Origin: Neobacillus cucumis
Lineage (GTDB): Bacteria > Bacillota > Bacilli > Bacillales > Cytobacillaceae
Direction of reading: 5' to 3'
Assembly (NCBI RefSeq): GCF_002860255.1
Contig: NZ_PGVE01000088.1
Span: forward strand, 33,943 to 97,942
Length of the DNA stretch: 64,000 bases
Shown here: positions 49,805-58,156 of the stretch, piece after piece
Layout of the letters: each line of letters starts with the position of its first letter
Numbering within the stretch: position 1 is the stretch's first letter
Program-made: the position numbers and the translations under genes
The notes under the pieces: model-generated
What the model was told of the DNA's origin: nothing
Database searches by the model: none
What the model saw: only the letters and a program-made list of their open reading frames with translations

Positions 49805-50116
49805 ATGAAAGTTAGCATAACAAAAGATGCGCAGCAGCAACTCATTACTCAGCTCGGGGAAGAACCAACGGTTAGAATAAACGAAATCCGTACAACTGGT
49901 TGAGGCGCCACCTATATGTATGAACTTGCTCAGGTTGAGCAAGCAGAAAATGTTGAAGTTTTTAAAATGGATGACATTACCATCCTGATTGACCCACTGG
50001 TGATTGGTCATCTGGATGGGGATATTGTGATTGATCATAACAAAAATTATGGATTTGTTCTCAAAAACAGTTACGAGATCTTAACTTTTGGGATGAAATT
50101 AAATAAAAACTCTTAA
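49805..50116 (+). CDS. HesB/IscA-like selenoprotein
   Basis: The frame from ATG 49805 (after GAGGTGAT) runs to TAA at 50116 with one in-frame TGA at 49901-49903, giving 103 residues with Sec33. The motif RTTG-U-GATYMYELAQV corresponds to the cluster-binding GCSG region of HesB/IscA proteins; the sequence beyond remains in frame and family-like (DDITILIDPLVIGHLDGDIVID). The C-terminal Cys-x-Cys of IscA is absent, as in YneR-like members. HesB-like selenoproteins are an established prokaryotic family. A strong SECIS-like hairpin lies downstream of the TGA. Confidence 0.9.
49925..49943 (+). promoter_or_regulatory. SECIS-like element of the HesB-like gene
   Basis: CTTGCTC (49925-49931) and GAGCAAG (49937-49943) form a perfect 7-bp stem with loop AGGTT, extendable to 8 bp. 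The loop lies 28 nt after the TGA, inside the usual 16-37 nt range, and carries the GGU seen in known elements. Confidence 0.85.
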
Positions 50117-50135
50117 AGCTTAAATGGAAGTAACA

Positions 50136-50170
50136 AGCCACTGTATACAAATGACACAGTGGCTTTTTCT
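50136..50170 (+). terminator. Terminator of the HesB-like gene
   Basis: AGCCACTGT pairs with ACAGTGGCT, followed by TTTTCT. It shows that the gene really ends at 50116. Confidence 0.85.
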
Positions 50171-50241
50171 AAACCGCTAGTTTGAATATTAAACCTCTAA
50201 TTACATATGCATTAAATAGCAAAGTTTTGGGAGGTTATTAC

Positions 50242-51309
50242 TTGAAACACTTTTACCAATCTGAGGTTAAACCTTACTTAATTACAAAGTCTTTAAACCC
50301 TGAAAACCAGGAAACACCTATACATTTTTTAAATGGCGATTTGGTGGATGAAAAATTATTTTATAGAAGAAACCATTTTTCTTATCCCAACTTTTCATCA
50401 TCTTTCTACTTCCTTCCAATTGTTGGTTTGGTGCATACCCCAAGAACATTTTCTATACAGGATCTATACTCCCTACCATCGAGATCGATAAAAATGGTTT
50501 TAGAATGCTCTGGAGATAAGCGCGGGTTGTTTGAACCAAAATTATTTGGTGAACAATGGGAAAAAGGTGCAATTAGTCAAGGAATTTGGAAAGGAGTTTC
50601 ATTAAGGACATTACTAGAGCACACTGGGTTGGTTAATAGTGCCAAAGAATTCGTTTTTGAAGCCTATGATTACGGAGAAAGACCAGATTCCGATTCGATT
50701 TTTAACTTTTCAAGAAGCTTACCAATTGAAAAAGCACTAGAGCCAGATACTATTATTGCGTATGAATATAATAATCAACCAATCCCCTTTAAGCATGGTT
50801 TTCCATTGAGATTAATTGTCCCTGGATGGTATGGAATGGCCTCTGTAAAATGGCTAAAAAAAATTACAGTGATTGACAAGGAATTTAATGGTCCCTTCCA
50901 AACTATTGACTACGTATACTATCCAAATAAAGAAAATGATAATGGAAAGTTTCCTGTCACGACGGTCCATGTCAACTCTACCATTCAATATCCATTAAAT
51001 AGCCAATTACTGCATAAAGGTACCTATATGATAAAAGGAATTGCATGGACAGGAAATGGTCGTATATCGAAAGTAGAAATTAGTATAGACGATGGTCAAA
51101 CGTGGGAGACCTGTCAATTAGCTTCTGCAGCTAATAAATACTCATGGATTTCTTGGAATTATAAATGGGAGGCTGTCAAAAAAGGTGAATACACCATTAA
51201 ATCAAAAGCAACTGATTCTCAAGGAAATGTTCAACCTTCAGAACCCTTTTGGAACCGAAAGGGGTATGGTTACAATGCCATTGAAAAAATAAATGTAAAA
51301 GTGGAATAA
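50242..51309 (+). CDS. Sulfite oxidase-like molybdopterin oxidoreductase
   Basis: A 355-residue protein of the sulfite oxidase family without a haem domain. The molybdopterin domain has the metal-ligand Cys in KMVLECSGDKR, then GKWKGVSLRTLLEHTGL-like and GFPLRLIVPGWYGMASVKWLKKI. The C-terminal Mo-co dimerisation domain has GIAWTGNGRISKVEISIDDGQTW. No Tat or Sec signal, so it acts in the cytoplasm. The start is TTG at 50242, 7 nt after GGGAGG; the frame back to 50182 begins inside the promoter region and has no site. Confidence 0.85.
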   Translation: MKHFYQSEVKPYLITKSLNPENQETPIHFLNGDLVDEKLFYRRNHFSYPNFSSSFYFLPIVGLVHTPRTFSIQDLYSLPSRSIKMVLECSGDKRGLFEPKLFGEQWEKGAISQGIWKGVSLRTLLEHTGLVNSAKEFVFEAYDYGERPDSDSIFNFSRSLPIEKALEPDTIIAYEYNNQPIPFKHGFPLRLIVPGWYGMASVKWLKKITVIDKEFNGPFQTIDYVYYPNKENDNGKFPVTTVHVNSTIQYPLNSQLLHKGTYMIKGIAWTGNGRISKVEISIDDGQTWETCQLASAANKYSWISWNYKWEAVKKGEYTIKSKATDSQGNVQPSEPFWNRKGYGYNAIEKINVKVE

Positions 51310-51378
51310 GACCGAACATTATATCAGAAAAGCGCTAAAGACAGAGATAACTCTCTGCCTAATAACATTCCAATTCTA

Positions 51379-52173
51379 TTATTTATATGTATACATCATC
51401 CAAAATCCAATGTCTTCGAAACCAATTCGCTTATAAATGGCTCCAGCTTCCGGATTATCATAGAACAAACATAGTTCTTTTCCTTCATGTAAAAGTTCAC
51501 TGCACAACTTCATCATACACTTAGTTGCATATCCCTTTTTCTTATATTTTTCTAGCGTAGCTACACCAATAACCATTGCCGACATTGAATTTTCTGCCGC
51601 CGTTGAGGCGGTAGATACTATTTTTCCATCGGCCTTAATAAAAAAGGAACGTGCACTTCCATCATTCAATTCCCGTAGTTTTCTTTCTAATGTCATAGTG
51701 GATCCACTAAACTCTGGGACGGAGTTCAGTAATTCAACAAGTGCTTCAGCATCTTGTGGATCTGCTTGTTGAACTATAGAAAAATCAACACTATTTCCAT
51801 TAGTAGTTAATTCCGTGCATTTTGCATAATAGAGTTGTCTTTTCCTCTTATAAGGCTGATTTAAGTACAGCTCTATTTGCTTGGTGATTTCTTTTAGTCC
51901 AGACAACATTTTAAATGAAGGGTCACTATACATTATTTCCGCAAATGTCCTTGCATTAAATGATCCTGAAGCAAAAGGAATATAATTTTCCTCAAATTTT
52001 AACAATACAGCAATTAGTTCTCCACTCTCGTTAAACTCTCCCCAAAGCATCTGGAACTCTTGTTCATATCCGTATGCTTCAATATCACCTATTATAAATA
52101 AGTTTTCAGCAGGTTTGGTTTTCAGTAGTCTTAGACAAACCTCGTGATCATCTTTATTTAGTTTTCTTATCAT
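51379..52173 (-). CDS. GNAT family N-acetyltransferase (tandem-domain size)
   Basis: A 264-residue acetyltransferase. The catalytic domain is C-terminal: MSAMVIGVATLEKYKKKGYATKCMMKLCSEL and LFYDNPEAGAIYKRIGFEDIGFW. The N-terminal 120 residues (KLNKDDHEVCLRLLKTKPAENLFIIGDIEAYG) match the FR47/GNAT_acetyltr_2-like layout seen in bacillus proteins. Substrate is unknown. GGGGGAG precedes the ATG. Single gene. Confidence 0.8.
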   Translation of the reverse strand: MIRKLNKDDHEVCLRLLKTKPAENLFIIGDIEAYGYEQEFQMLWGEFNESGELIAVLLKFEENYIPFASGSFNARTFAEIMYSDPSFKMLSGLKEITKQIELYLNQPYKRKRQLYYAKCTELTTNGNSVDFSIVQQADPQDAEALVELLNSVPEFSGSTMTLERKLRELNDGSARSFFIKADGKIVSTASTAAENSMSAMVIGVATLEKYKKKGYATKCMMKLCSELLHEGKELCLFYDNPEAGAIYKRIGFEDIGFWMMYTYK

Positions 52174-52270
52174 CGTTCTCCCCCATTTTACGTCCTATCT
52201 AGTTTTTATTTGCTATTTTCAGAGAATATGGAATATTGATTATAACATAGTGATTCCTTCTTCTTCTATA

Positions 52271-52310
52271 TAAAAAAACCGACCTCTAAATCCATTTAGA
52301 AAGGTCGGTT
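52271..52310 (-). terminator. Terminator of the NmrA-like gene
   Basis: AACCGACCT and AGGTCGGTT form the stem, followed by TTTTTTT on the minus strand. Confidence 0.8.
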
Positions 52311-52324
52311 ATAATAGAGTTACT

Positions 52325-53197
52325 TTATTTTGTTTGAGAAATGCCACTTACGACTTGTTTCAATGCCTCAGTGATTGGGGTTGCTGGACGACCAAGAAGC
52401 TTTTCGAAATCATTGCTCTCAATCTCCAGTTCTCCTTCACGAATACCTTTTTGAATGTCAACAAGAAATGGAATAAGGAATTCTGGTACGCCAGCACCTT
52501 TCATAATCTCGGCATATGTTACATCATCAACCTGCTGAACAATTATTTCTTTTCCTAAAACTGCGCCTAAAGCTAAAGTAAGTTCTTCTTGTGTCAATAA
52601 TTTACCAGACAGCTCATAAACCGTATTCTCATGTCCATCATTAGCTAAAACAGCTGCCGCAGCCTCTGCATAATCTTGTTGCAATGCCCAGCCTACCTTG
52701 CCAGTACCTGCTGATGTCACCCAAGGGGCTCCTGCAAGCACACCTTGAATGCTTGGAATTTCATTTTCCAAGTACCAGTTGTTGCGAAGGAATGAGTAAG
52801 GAATTCCTGTCTTCAAGATAGCTTCTTCTGCAGCTTGATGTGGTGGTGCAAGAAACATAGTGCTTTCACTTGCATTTCCTAAGCTGGTATAGGCAATGAA
52901 TTTAACTTGAGCACGCTCAGCCGCAGCAACCGCTTCAGTATGCTGGCGAATTCTTGTTTCGTTGTCTCCGTCTGCAGAAATAATCAGTAAACGATCGATT
53001 CCCGCAAAAGCATGATCTAGTGTTTCAGGAAGATCAAAATCACCGTGTCGTACTTCTACACCCTTCACTCTTAATCCATCCGCTTTCTCTGGATGACGAA
53101 CGCTGACAGCTATCTGGCTCGCCGGAACAGTTTTTAATAAGGTTTCTACCACTTTTGTACCGAGTTTTCCAGTTGCTCCTGTTACTAACAATTTCAT
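52325..53197 (-). CDS. NmrA-like SDR family NAD(P)-binding oxidoreductase
   Basis: A 290-residue atypical short-chain dehydrogenase, similar to QorB-type quinone oxidoreductases. The Rossmann site is VTGATGKLGTKVVETLL at the N-terminus. YTSLGNASESTMFLAPPHQAAEE and YSFLRNNWYLENE replace the usual Tyr-x3-Lys triad. It probably reduces quinones with NADPH. GGAGG precedes the ATG. The upstream region holds AATTAC copies and an AATTACCTGTAATC palindrome, which could be an operator for an absent HxlR-type regulator. Confidence 0.82.
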   Translation of the reverse strand: MKLLVTGATGKLGTKVVETLLKTVPASQIAVSVRHPEKADGLRVKGVEVRHGDFDLPETLDHAFAGIDRLLIISADGDNETRIRQHTEAVAAAERAQVKFIAYTSLGNASESTMFLAPPHQAAEEAILKTGIPYSFLRNNWYLENEIPSIQGVLAGAPWVTSAGTGKVGWALQQDYAEAAAAVLANDGHENTVYELSGKLLTQEELTLALGAVLGKEIIVQQVDDVTYAEIMKGAGVPEFLIPFLVDIQKGIREGELEIESNDFEKLLGRPATPITEALKQVVSGISQTK

Positions 53198-53297
53198 TTT
53201 TTATTCCTCCAAATCTTCGATTTGTAACTTATTTAATTACCTGTAATCATATTAATTACAATTTGTGTTTTTGTCAACTAATTTCATTAATCTTTCT

Positions 53298-53397
53298 TAT
53301 AATGCTTTAAATTCAAATAAATTATTGTTTCAGGAACCTTGTTTTTATAGGGTTCATTTGGTTGGTAGATCATCTATCAACCTTTTTTATTTTTTAG
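53298..53397 (+). ncRNA. Weaker candidate small RNA of about 88 nt
   Basis: In a 400-base gap, a TATAAT (53298-53303; no good -35) is followed by two hairpins, GGAACC/GGTTC and GGTTGGTAGA/TCTATCAACC, the second ending in TTTTTTATTTTTT. A terminator without an upstream plus-strand gene suggests an RNA of about 53310-53397; it might instead close readthrough or be a remnant. Confidence 0.35.
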
Positions 53398-53605
53398 TAA
53401 TAGCAGGAGAAGCTAATGAAGTATAATAAATTAATCTTCCAGTGTTTCTGTTTTTAATTCGCCCTACTTCAAAAAATTGTCATTCACTTTCCTGACTTTC
53501 CATATAATTTGTTTACACTTTTGGAGTAGAGCTTGTTATTCGATATACTCAGGTATAGATTTAATTGTTAAATCAATCTAGAACAGCAACATAGGAGTGT
53601 GTTTG

Positions 53606-54385
53606 ATGAATTATAAAGCTGTTATTTTAGACATAGACGGAACTATCGTTCCACATGGGAAAACGGTTAGTCCAGCTACAAAGGAAGCCATTCAGCGTTT
53701 AAAAGACCGAAACATGGAAGTAGTTATCGCTACAGGAAGGGCTCCCTATTTTTCAACGTCTGTTATTGAAGAAACTGGAGTCAGCTCAATGGTTTTCTTT
53801 AATGGTTCGTATGTTTTTCATGAAGGAAAAGAGATATTCCAAAACGCAATGGATAAAAGTATCTTAAAAAGGGTTCACCAATTGTCTGGTGATTTTCAGC
53901 ATCCTCTAACTTTTTTAAGCGGAACAGGTTTTAAAGCGACAGACTTAACCCATCCCTTTGTTGTGGAAGCCTATAGCCATGATCCGTGGAAGCCCGAATT
54001 GGCGCCCCCAAGTTATTATATGGACCAAGATATTTATCAATTGTTTCTTCATTGTAACTTGGAGGAAGAGATCCACTATAAAGCCAAGGTTCCGGAGTTG
54101 GATTTCCGCAGATGGAGCTCTGGCGCAAAAACCTGTGATGTGAATCTCACGAATTCCAATAAGGCTGTAGGTATTACTAAGTTATTAGACCGACTTGGAA
54201 TTTCTCCTGATGAAACGGTAGCCTTCGGAGACGGCATCAATGATATTGAGATGCTTTCATTTGTTGGAATGGGAGTGGCCATGGGGGCTGCCTCTGATGA
54301 ATTAAAACAAGCGGCCAATATGGTAACCCTTTCTGCTGAGGAAGATGGTGTGGTATATGGGTTGGAGAAGCTTGGTTTAATTTAG
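53606..54385 (+). CDS. Cof-type HAD family phosphatase
   Basis: A 259-residue HAD hydrolase of the Cof/IIB subgroup. Motif I is VILDIDGTIVPHGKTVS (nucleophile Asp in DIDGT), motif II is VIATGR, and motif IV is FGDGINDIEMLSFVGMGVAMG. The C2-type cap lies between about residues 85 and 185. It probably dephosphorylates sugar or cofactor phosphates. ATG 53606 follows AGGAG by 9 nt; an earlier GTG (53597) is less well placed. Single gene. Confidence 0.85.
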   Translation: MNYKAVILDIDGTIVPHGKTVSPATKEAIQRLKDRNMEVVIATGRAPYFSTSVIEETGVSSMVFFNGSYVFHEGKEIFQNAMDKSILKRVHQLSGDFQHPLTFLSGTGFKATDLTHPFVVEAYSHDPWKPELAPPSYYMDQDIYQLFLHCNLEEEIHYKAKVPELDFRRWSSGAKTCDVNLTNSNKAVGITKLLDRLGISPDETVAFGDGINDIEMLSFVGMGVAMGAASDELKQAANMVTLSAEEDGVVYGLEKLGLI

Positions 54386-54397
54386 TCATGTAAATGG

Positions 54398-54448
54398 GGA
54401 AAAGCTTGTAGAGTTGTCTTAACGAGATCTGTTTCTACAAGCTTTTTA
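54398..54448 (+). terminator. Terminator of the Cof-type gene
   Basis: AAAAGCTTGTAGA pairs with TCTACAAGCTTTTT around a long loop. Confidence 0.75.
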
Positions 54449-54528
54449 TTTGCTATATGAATGGTTCTGGAGTTTTTGATGGGTTTATTTCATGCGACCT
54501 TTTGTACATGATGCGTCTCGAGACACGG

Positions 54529-55152
54529 TTATCTCCCGAATGCTTCAAATTTCTATGCTTTCGGGAGTTATGAACCCTTCTTATCTACCGAATGCTTCAA
54601 ATTTCTATGCTTTCGGGAGTTATGAACCCTTCTTATCTACCGAACGCTTCAAATTTCTTTTCCTTCGGGAGTTATGAACCCTTCTTATCTACCCGACGCT
54701 TCAGATTTCTTTTTCTTCGGGAGTTATGAACCCTTCTTATCTACCGGACGCTTCAGATTTCTTTTTCTTCGGGAGTTATGAACCCTTCTTATCTACCGAA
54801 CGCTTCAGATTTCTTTTTCTTCGGGAGTTATGAACCCTTCTTATCTACCCAACGCTTCAATTTTCTTTTCTTAAGGGAGTTATGAACCCTTCTTATCTAC
54901 CGGACGCTTCAATTTTCTTTTCCTAAGGGAGTTATGAACCCTTCTTATCTATTGAACGCTTCAGATTTCTTTTTCTTCGGGAGTTATGAACCCTCCTTAT
55001 CTACCGGACGCTTCAATTTTCTTTTCCTAAGGGAGTTATGAACCTTTCTTATCTACCTGACGCTTCAATTTTCTTTTCCTAAGGGAGTTATGAACCTTTC
55101 TTATCTACCGGACGCTTCAATTTTCTTTTCCTAAGGGAGTTATGCAACCCTC
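54529..55152. repeat. Minisatellite array, 12 units of 52 bp
   Basis: Twelve head-to-tail 52-bp units begin TTATCTACCGA and contain GGGAGTTATGAACCCTTC. Two sequence types alternate irregularly in the middle: one with TTTCTTTTTCTTCGGGAG and one with TTTTCTTTTCCTAAGGGAG. The first unit pairs CTCCCGAA with TTCGGGAG. The period is not a multiple of 3, so no protein repeat is encoded. It fills the gap between a Cof-type gene and an LLM oxidoreductase gene. No spacers, so not a CRISPR. Confidence 0.95.
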
Positions 55153-55195
55153 TTATTAGGTTTACAAGCCTGACTTATAATAAAACTAGTGCCAT

Positions 55196-56248
55196 TTATT
55201 TAATTTCAGATTCCCATTTAGTAACTTCTTCACGAACCCTTGGCGCAACCTCTTTACCCAGCAGTTCAATCGCTCTCATCACATCATCATGCGGCATGCT
55301 TCCAACTGGTACATGAAGCATAAATCTGGTGACTCCCACATTCTTGCGAAGATGAATAATTTTTTTTGCTACAGTCTCTGGGTCACCGACATAAAGGGCT
55401 CCTTCAAAGTTCCGTGCTGCATCAAAGCTTGATCGATCATAATATCCCCAGCCTCGTTCACGGCCTAACACATTCATCGCTTGCTGGGTAGATGGGAAAA
55501 ATTTATCCGCTGCTGTTTGGATATCCTCTGCAATGAAACCATGGGAATGCGATGCTACCGTCAACTTAGAAATATCATGACCAGCTTGTTCTGCCGCCCT
55601 TTTATAAAGGTTAACAAGAGGTGCAAACTGTACTGGACGGCCGCCAATAATCGCTAGAACAAGTGGCAATCCTAATAGTCCTGCACGAATAACAGAATCT
55701 GGGGTTCCTCCGCTGCCAATCCACACTGGCAAGGGATCCTGCACTGGGCGCGGATAAACCCCCAGATTATGTATCGCCGGACGATGTTTCCCACTCCAGG
55801 AAACCGTCTCGGACTCACGAAGTTTTAACAAAAGCTCAAGTTTCTCCTCAAACAGTTCATCATAATCTTGCAAATCATAGCCAAACAGTGGAAAGGATTC
55901 GATAAAAGAGCCACGGCCAACCATAATTTCAGCTCTGCCGTTAGAAAGTCCATCTAACGTTGCAAAATCCTCAAATACCCGAACAGGGTCATCTGAAGAA
56001 AGAACGGTTACCGCACTCGTTAGTCTAATTCGTTTTGTCTGGGGTGCAGCAGCAGCAAGAACAAGTGCGGGAGAAGATGCCGCATAGTCTTTTCGGTGAT
56101 GCTCTCCCACTCCAAATACATCTAAACCTACTCTATCAGCAAGCACAATTTCCTCTACTACTTCCCGAAGCCGCTGGGCATGACTTATAACTTCTCCTGT
56201 CTGAATGTCAGGTGTTGTTTCTACAAATGTACTAATTCCTATTTCCAA
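55196..56248 (-). CDS. LLM class flavin-dependent oxidoreductase
   Basis: A 350-residue TIM-barrel enzyme of the luciferase-like group, using FMNH2 or F420. Typical elements are EIVLADRVGLDVFGVGEHHRKDYAASSPALVLAAAA, RIRLTSAVTVLSSDDPVRVFEDFATLDGLSNGRAEIMVGRG and VWIGSGGTPDSVIRAG. It resembles the family often annotated as alkane- or nitrilotriacetate-monooxygenase-like; substrate unknown. The start is TTG after AGGAGG. It ends 44 bp from the tandem repeat array. Confidence 0.85.
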   Translation of the reverse strand: MEIGISTFVETTPDIQTGEVISHAQRLREVVEEIVLADRVGLDVFGVGEHHRKDYAASSPALVLAAAAPQTKRIRLTSAVTVLSSDDPVRVFEDFATLDGLSNGRAEIMVGRGSFIESFPLFGYDLQDYDELFEEKLELLLKLRESETVSWSGKHRPAIHNLGVYPRPVQDPLPVWIGSGGTPDSVIRAGLLGLPLVLAIIGGRPVQFAPLVNLYKRAAEQAGHDISKLTVASHSHGFIAEDIQTAADKFFPSTQQAMNVLGRERGWGYYDRSSFDAARNFEGALYVGDPETVAKKIIHLRKNVGVTRFMLHVPVGSMPHDDVMRAIELLGKEVAPRVREEVTKWESEIK

Positions 56249-56397
56249 GAATATTCCTCCTATTTTTACTAGGTATATGTAACTAGCTAGATCAAACTTA
56301 TTCTATCATAGTTTTCCAATGATTAGCTTTTCCGAATAAGGATAAAATAAATTTAGGGAGGTTAACACATAATATAGAAAAAAAGGTGTGTTTTTGT

Positions 56398-56685
56398 TTG
56401 GATTTCCCTTACATTAAGATGAATTTTTGGGATGCTCTCTTTGCTATTCCAATTATTATTGTGCTAACACAATTTATTAAAGTTTATTTTAAAATACCAA
56501 AATGGATTGTTCCAACATTTGCTCTTTTGTTTGGACTTGGAATCTCCGTTTTTATCAGCCACAAACACAGCCTGCTCGCAGGTCTGTTTATGGGCTGGTT
56601 TTATGGGTACGCGGCGGTTGGGACCTACTCTGCATTAAAAACTAATCTATTGGCGTTTCGAAATAAACGAAGTAATAGGCATTAA
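56398..56685 (+). CDS. Small membrane protein, holin-like in size
   Basis: About 95 residues with three hydrophobic stretches (FWDALFAIPIIIVLTQFIKV, then IVPTFALLFGLGISVFIS and LLAGLFMGWFYGYAAVGTYSAL). The start is uncertain: TTG 56398 is 9 nt after AAAGGTG, GTG 56386 and ATG 56419 are alternatives. Layout and glycine-rich last segment resemble small phage-type holins or the BhlA group, but no lysis genes are near. Function unknown. Confidence 0.6.
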   Translation: MDFPYIKMNFWDALFAIPIIIVLTQFIKVYFKIPKWIVPTFALLFGLGISVFISHKHSLLAGLFMGWFYGYAAVGTYSALKTNLLAFRNKRSNRH

Positions 56686-56688
56686 AAA

Positions 56689-56733
56689 AAGGAAATCCTC
56701 GTAAAAGACCTACGAAAGATTTCCTTTCTTATT
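56689..56733 (+). terminator. Terminator after the small membrane gene
   Basis: AAAGGAAATC pairs with GATTTCCTTT around a partly paired loop, followed by CTTATTTT. Confidence 0.7.
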
Positions 56734-57061
56734 TTATCGGAACCTGTTAGGGAACTGCTTAACAATGCCATCTGTTAAAAAATCACCCATATGAATAAGA
56801 TGAGCCTCATTGGTATCCGCAGTTTTGATGTCAGCTGTCCAGTCACCCTTTAAGCGGTCTTTTACCTCGTCAGTTGTTAATTTTAAATGAGTATAGAACA
56901 TATCGGTTTGTTACCACCTTGTTCTCCGTAATAGGGTTTAATGATATTACCGAGGTCAACCTGATTTTGTAATAGCCTTGTTAATACATCATTTTTATCC
57001 TTTAAACCAGCTAAAACTGCTGACAATAAAGCTTCTTGTCCACCATGCATGTTCCACCCAC
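56734..57061 (-). pseudogene. Remnant of a helical bacillus protein (acetylglutamate-kinase-like annotation)
   Basis: Three frames must be joined to recover one protein: WVEHAWWTRSFIVS, then AVLAGLKDKNDVLTRLLQNQ with GNIIKPYYGEQG, then FYTHLKLTTDEVKDRLKGDW with THE ending GIVKQFPNRFR. This matches a family of about 165-residue bacillus proteins often misnamed acetylglutamate kinase. At least two frameshifts and loss of the N-terminal third show decay. It begins directly after the mscS stop codon, so a deletion probably fused the two. No function is expected. Confidence 0.75.
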
Positions 57062-57063
57062 AA

Positions 57064-57945
57064 TTATACTTTGTCAGAAAGAGTCTGATCAAATATGGTG
57101 TCCTTATAAAGAAGCATGCCAGGCATATTTATCTGATGTTCATGAAATACCTTTAATAATTCAAATCTTACCTGCCTTGATACTTCAAAATAATCATCAG
57201 GCCAAACCAGCCCCACCATACATAGCTCATATCCAACATATTTTTGATTGGGGTTAAGATCTGTTATGCCGATAAATTGAAATTCCTGTTCTGGATGGCC
57301 GTCTTCCTTTTTTAATAGACACTGTGAGTATTTTTCATTACAGGTGCTGCAGACTTGTTCCATCAGCTGCTTCATCTTTAGCGGATCTTCCTGATAACTG
57401 ACCGTCATTCGTTCAATTACTCGCATCTTCCCTTTATTATAATTTTGAATCGTCCGTACCTCTCCATGTGGAACCGTCAAAAGTTTGCCAGACCATTCAC
57501 GGATTTGCATAAAACGAATGCCAATCTCCTCAATTGTGCCTGAGTTATTTCCATTAAATGTGACAAAGTTACCGACTCGAAACTCTCGATCTGACAGCCT
57601 AACCAATCCCAATAAAATATCTTTTAAAACCTCTTGGGCCGCAAGACCAACAATGACACCGACAATCCCAGCGCCGGCAAGCAAGCCTTTTAAATTCATA
57701 AATTGGCCGATTAAATACACCATGATGATCGTTACAGAGCTATATTTTAAAGCCGACCGAATGACCCCTTGAATGGTCTGTTCCACCTCATCCTCCAAGA
57801 GGTGAGATTTTCTAAAAAACCAATCGACACTCCGGTTAATCAAATACGAAATGACCATTAAAATGATGATCATTAATGTTACCCGTAAGACCAAAAATTC
57901 TCTTATATATTTTAAGAGGCTTTCCGTGTAAGTTAAAAGTTCCAT
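57064..57945 (-). CDS. MscS family small-conductance mechanosensitive channel
   Basis: A 293-residue channel protein. Two membrane segments (about residues 18-40 and 65-90) precede the pore helix TM3 in KGLLAGAGIVGVIVGLAAQEVLKDILLG, rich in Gly/Ala as in MscS. The beta domain follows: DREFRVGNFVTFNGNNSGTIEEIGIRFMQIREW and LLTVPHGEVRTIQNYNKG. It releases solutes on hypo-osmotic shock. ATG 57945 follows GAAGGAAG; the longer frame has no site. The stop abuts a pseudogene. Confidence 0.88.
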   Translation of the reverse strand: MELLTYTESLLKYIREFLVLRVTLMIIILMVISYLINRSVDWFFRKSHLLEDEVEQTIQGVIRSALKYSSVTIIMVYLIGQFMNLKGLLAGAGIVGVIVGLAAQEVLKDILLGLVRLSDREFRVGNFVTFNGNNSGTIEEIGIRFMQIREWSGKLLTVPHGEVRTIQNYNKGKMRVIERMTVSYQEDPLKMKQLMEQVCSTCNEKYSQCLLKKEDGHPEQEFQFIGITDLNPNQKYVGYELCMVGLVWPDDYFEVSRQVRFELLKVFHEHQINMPGMLLYKDTIFDQTLSDKV

Positions 57946-58156
57946 CGATGCACTTCCTTCAAATAATGGAATCACATTTAGGATATCCTATTTTTCCCAT
58001 AATTATTTTTTATTCTGAGTGTGTGTTCTCTATCAATCGATTCTTCCAATTAATAGTCACTCTATTACTATGTAATGTAACTGTAATACTAATCTAGCGA
58101 ATTAGTTCATAGAAATAGAAATTAATTAGAGAAGAATTCGACTGGAGGAAACTACA

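Noticed and set aside
54529..55152. CRISPR array
   Set aside because: Units are contiguous with no unique spacers, and no cas genes are present.
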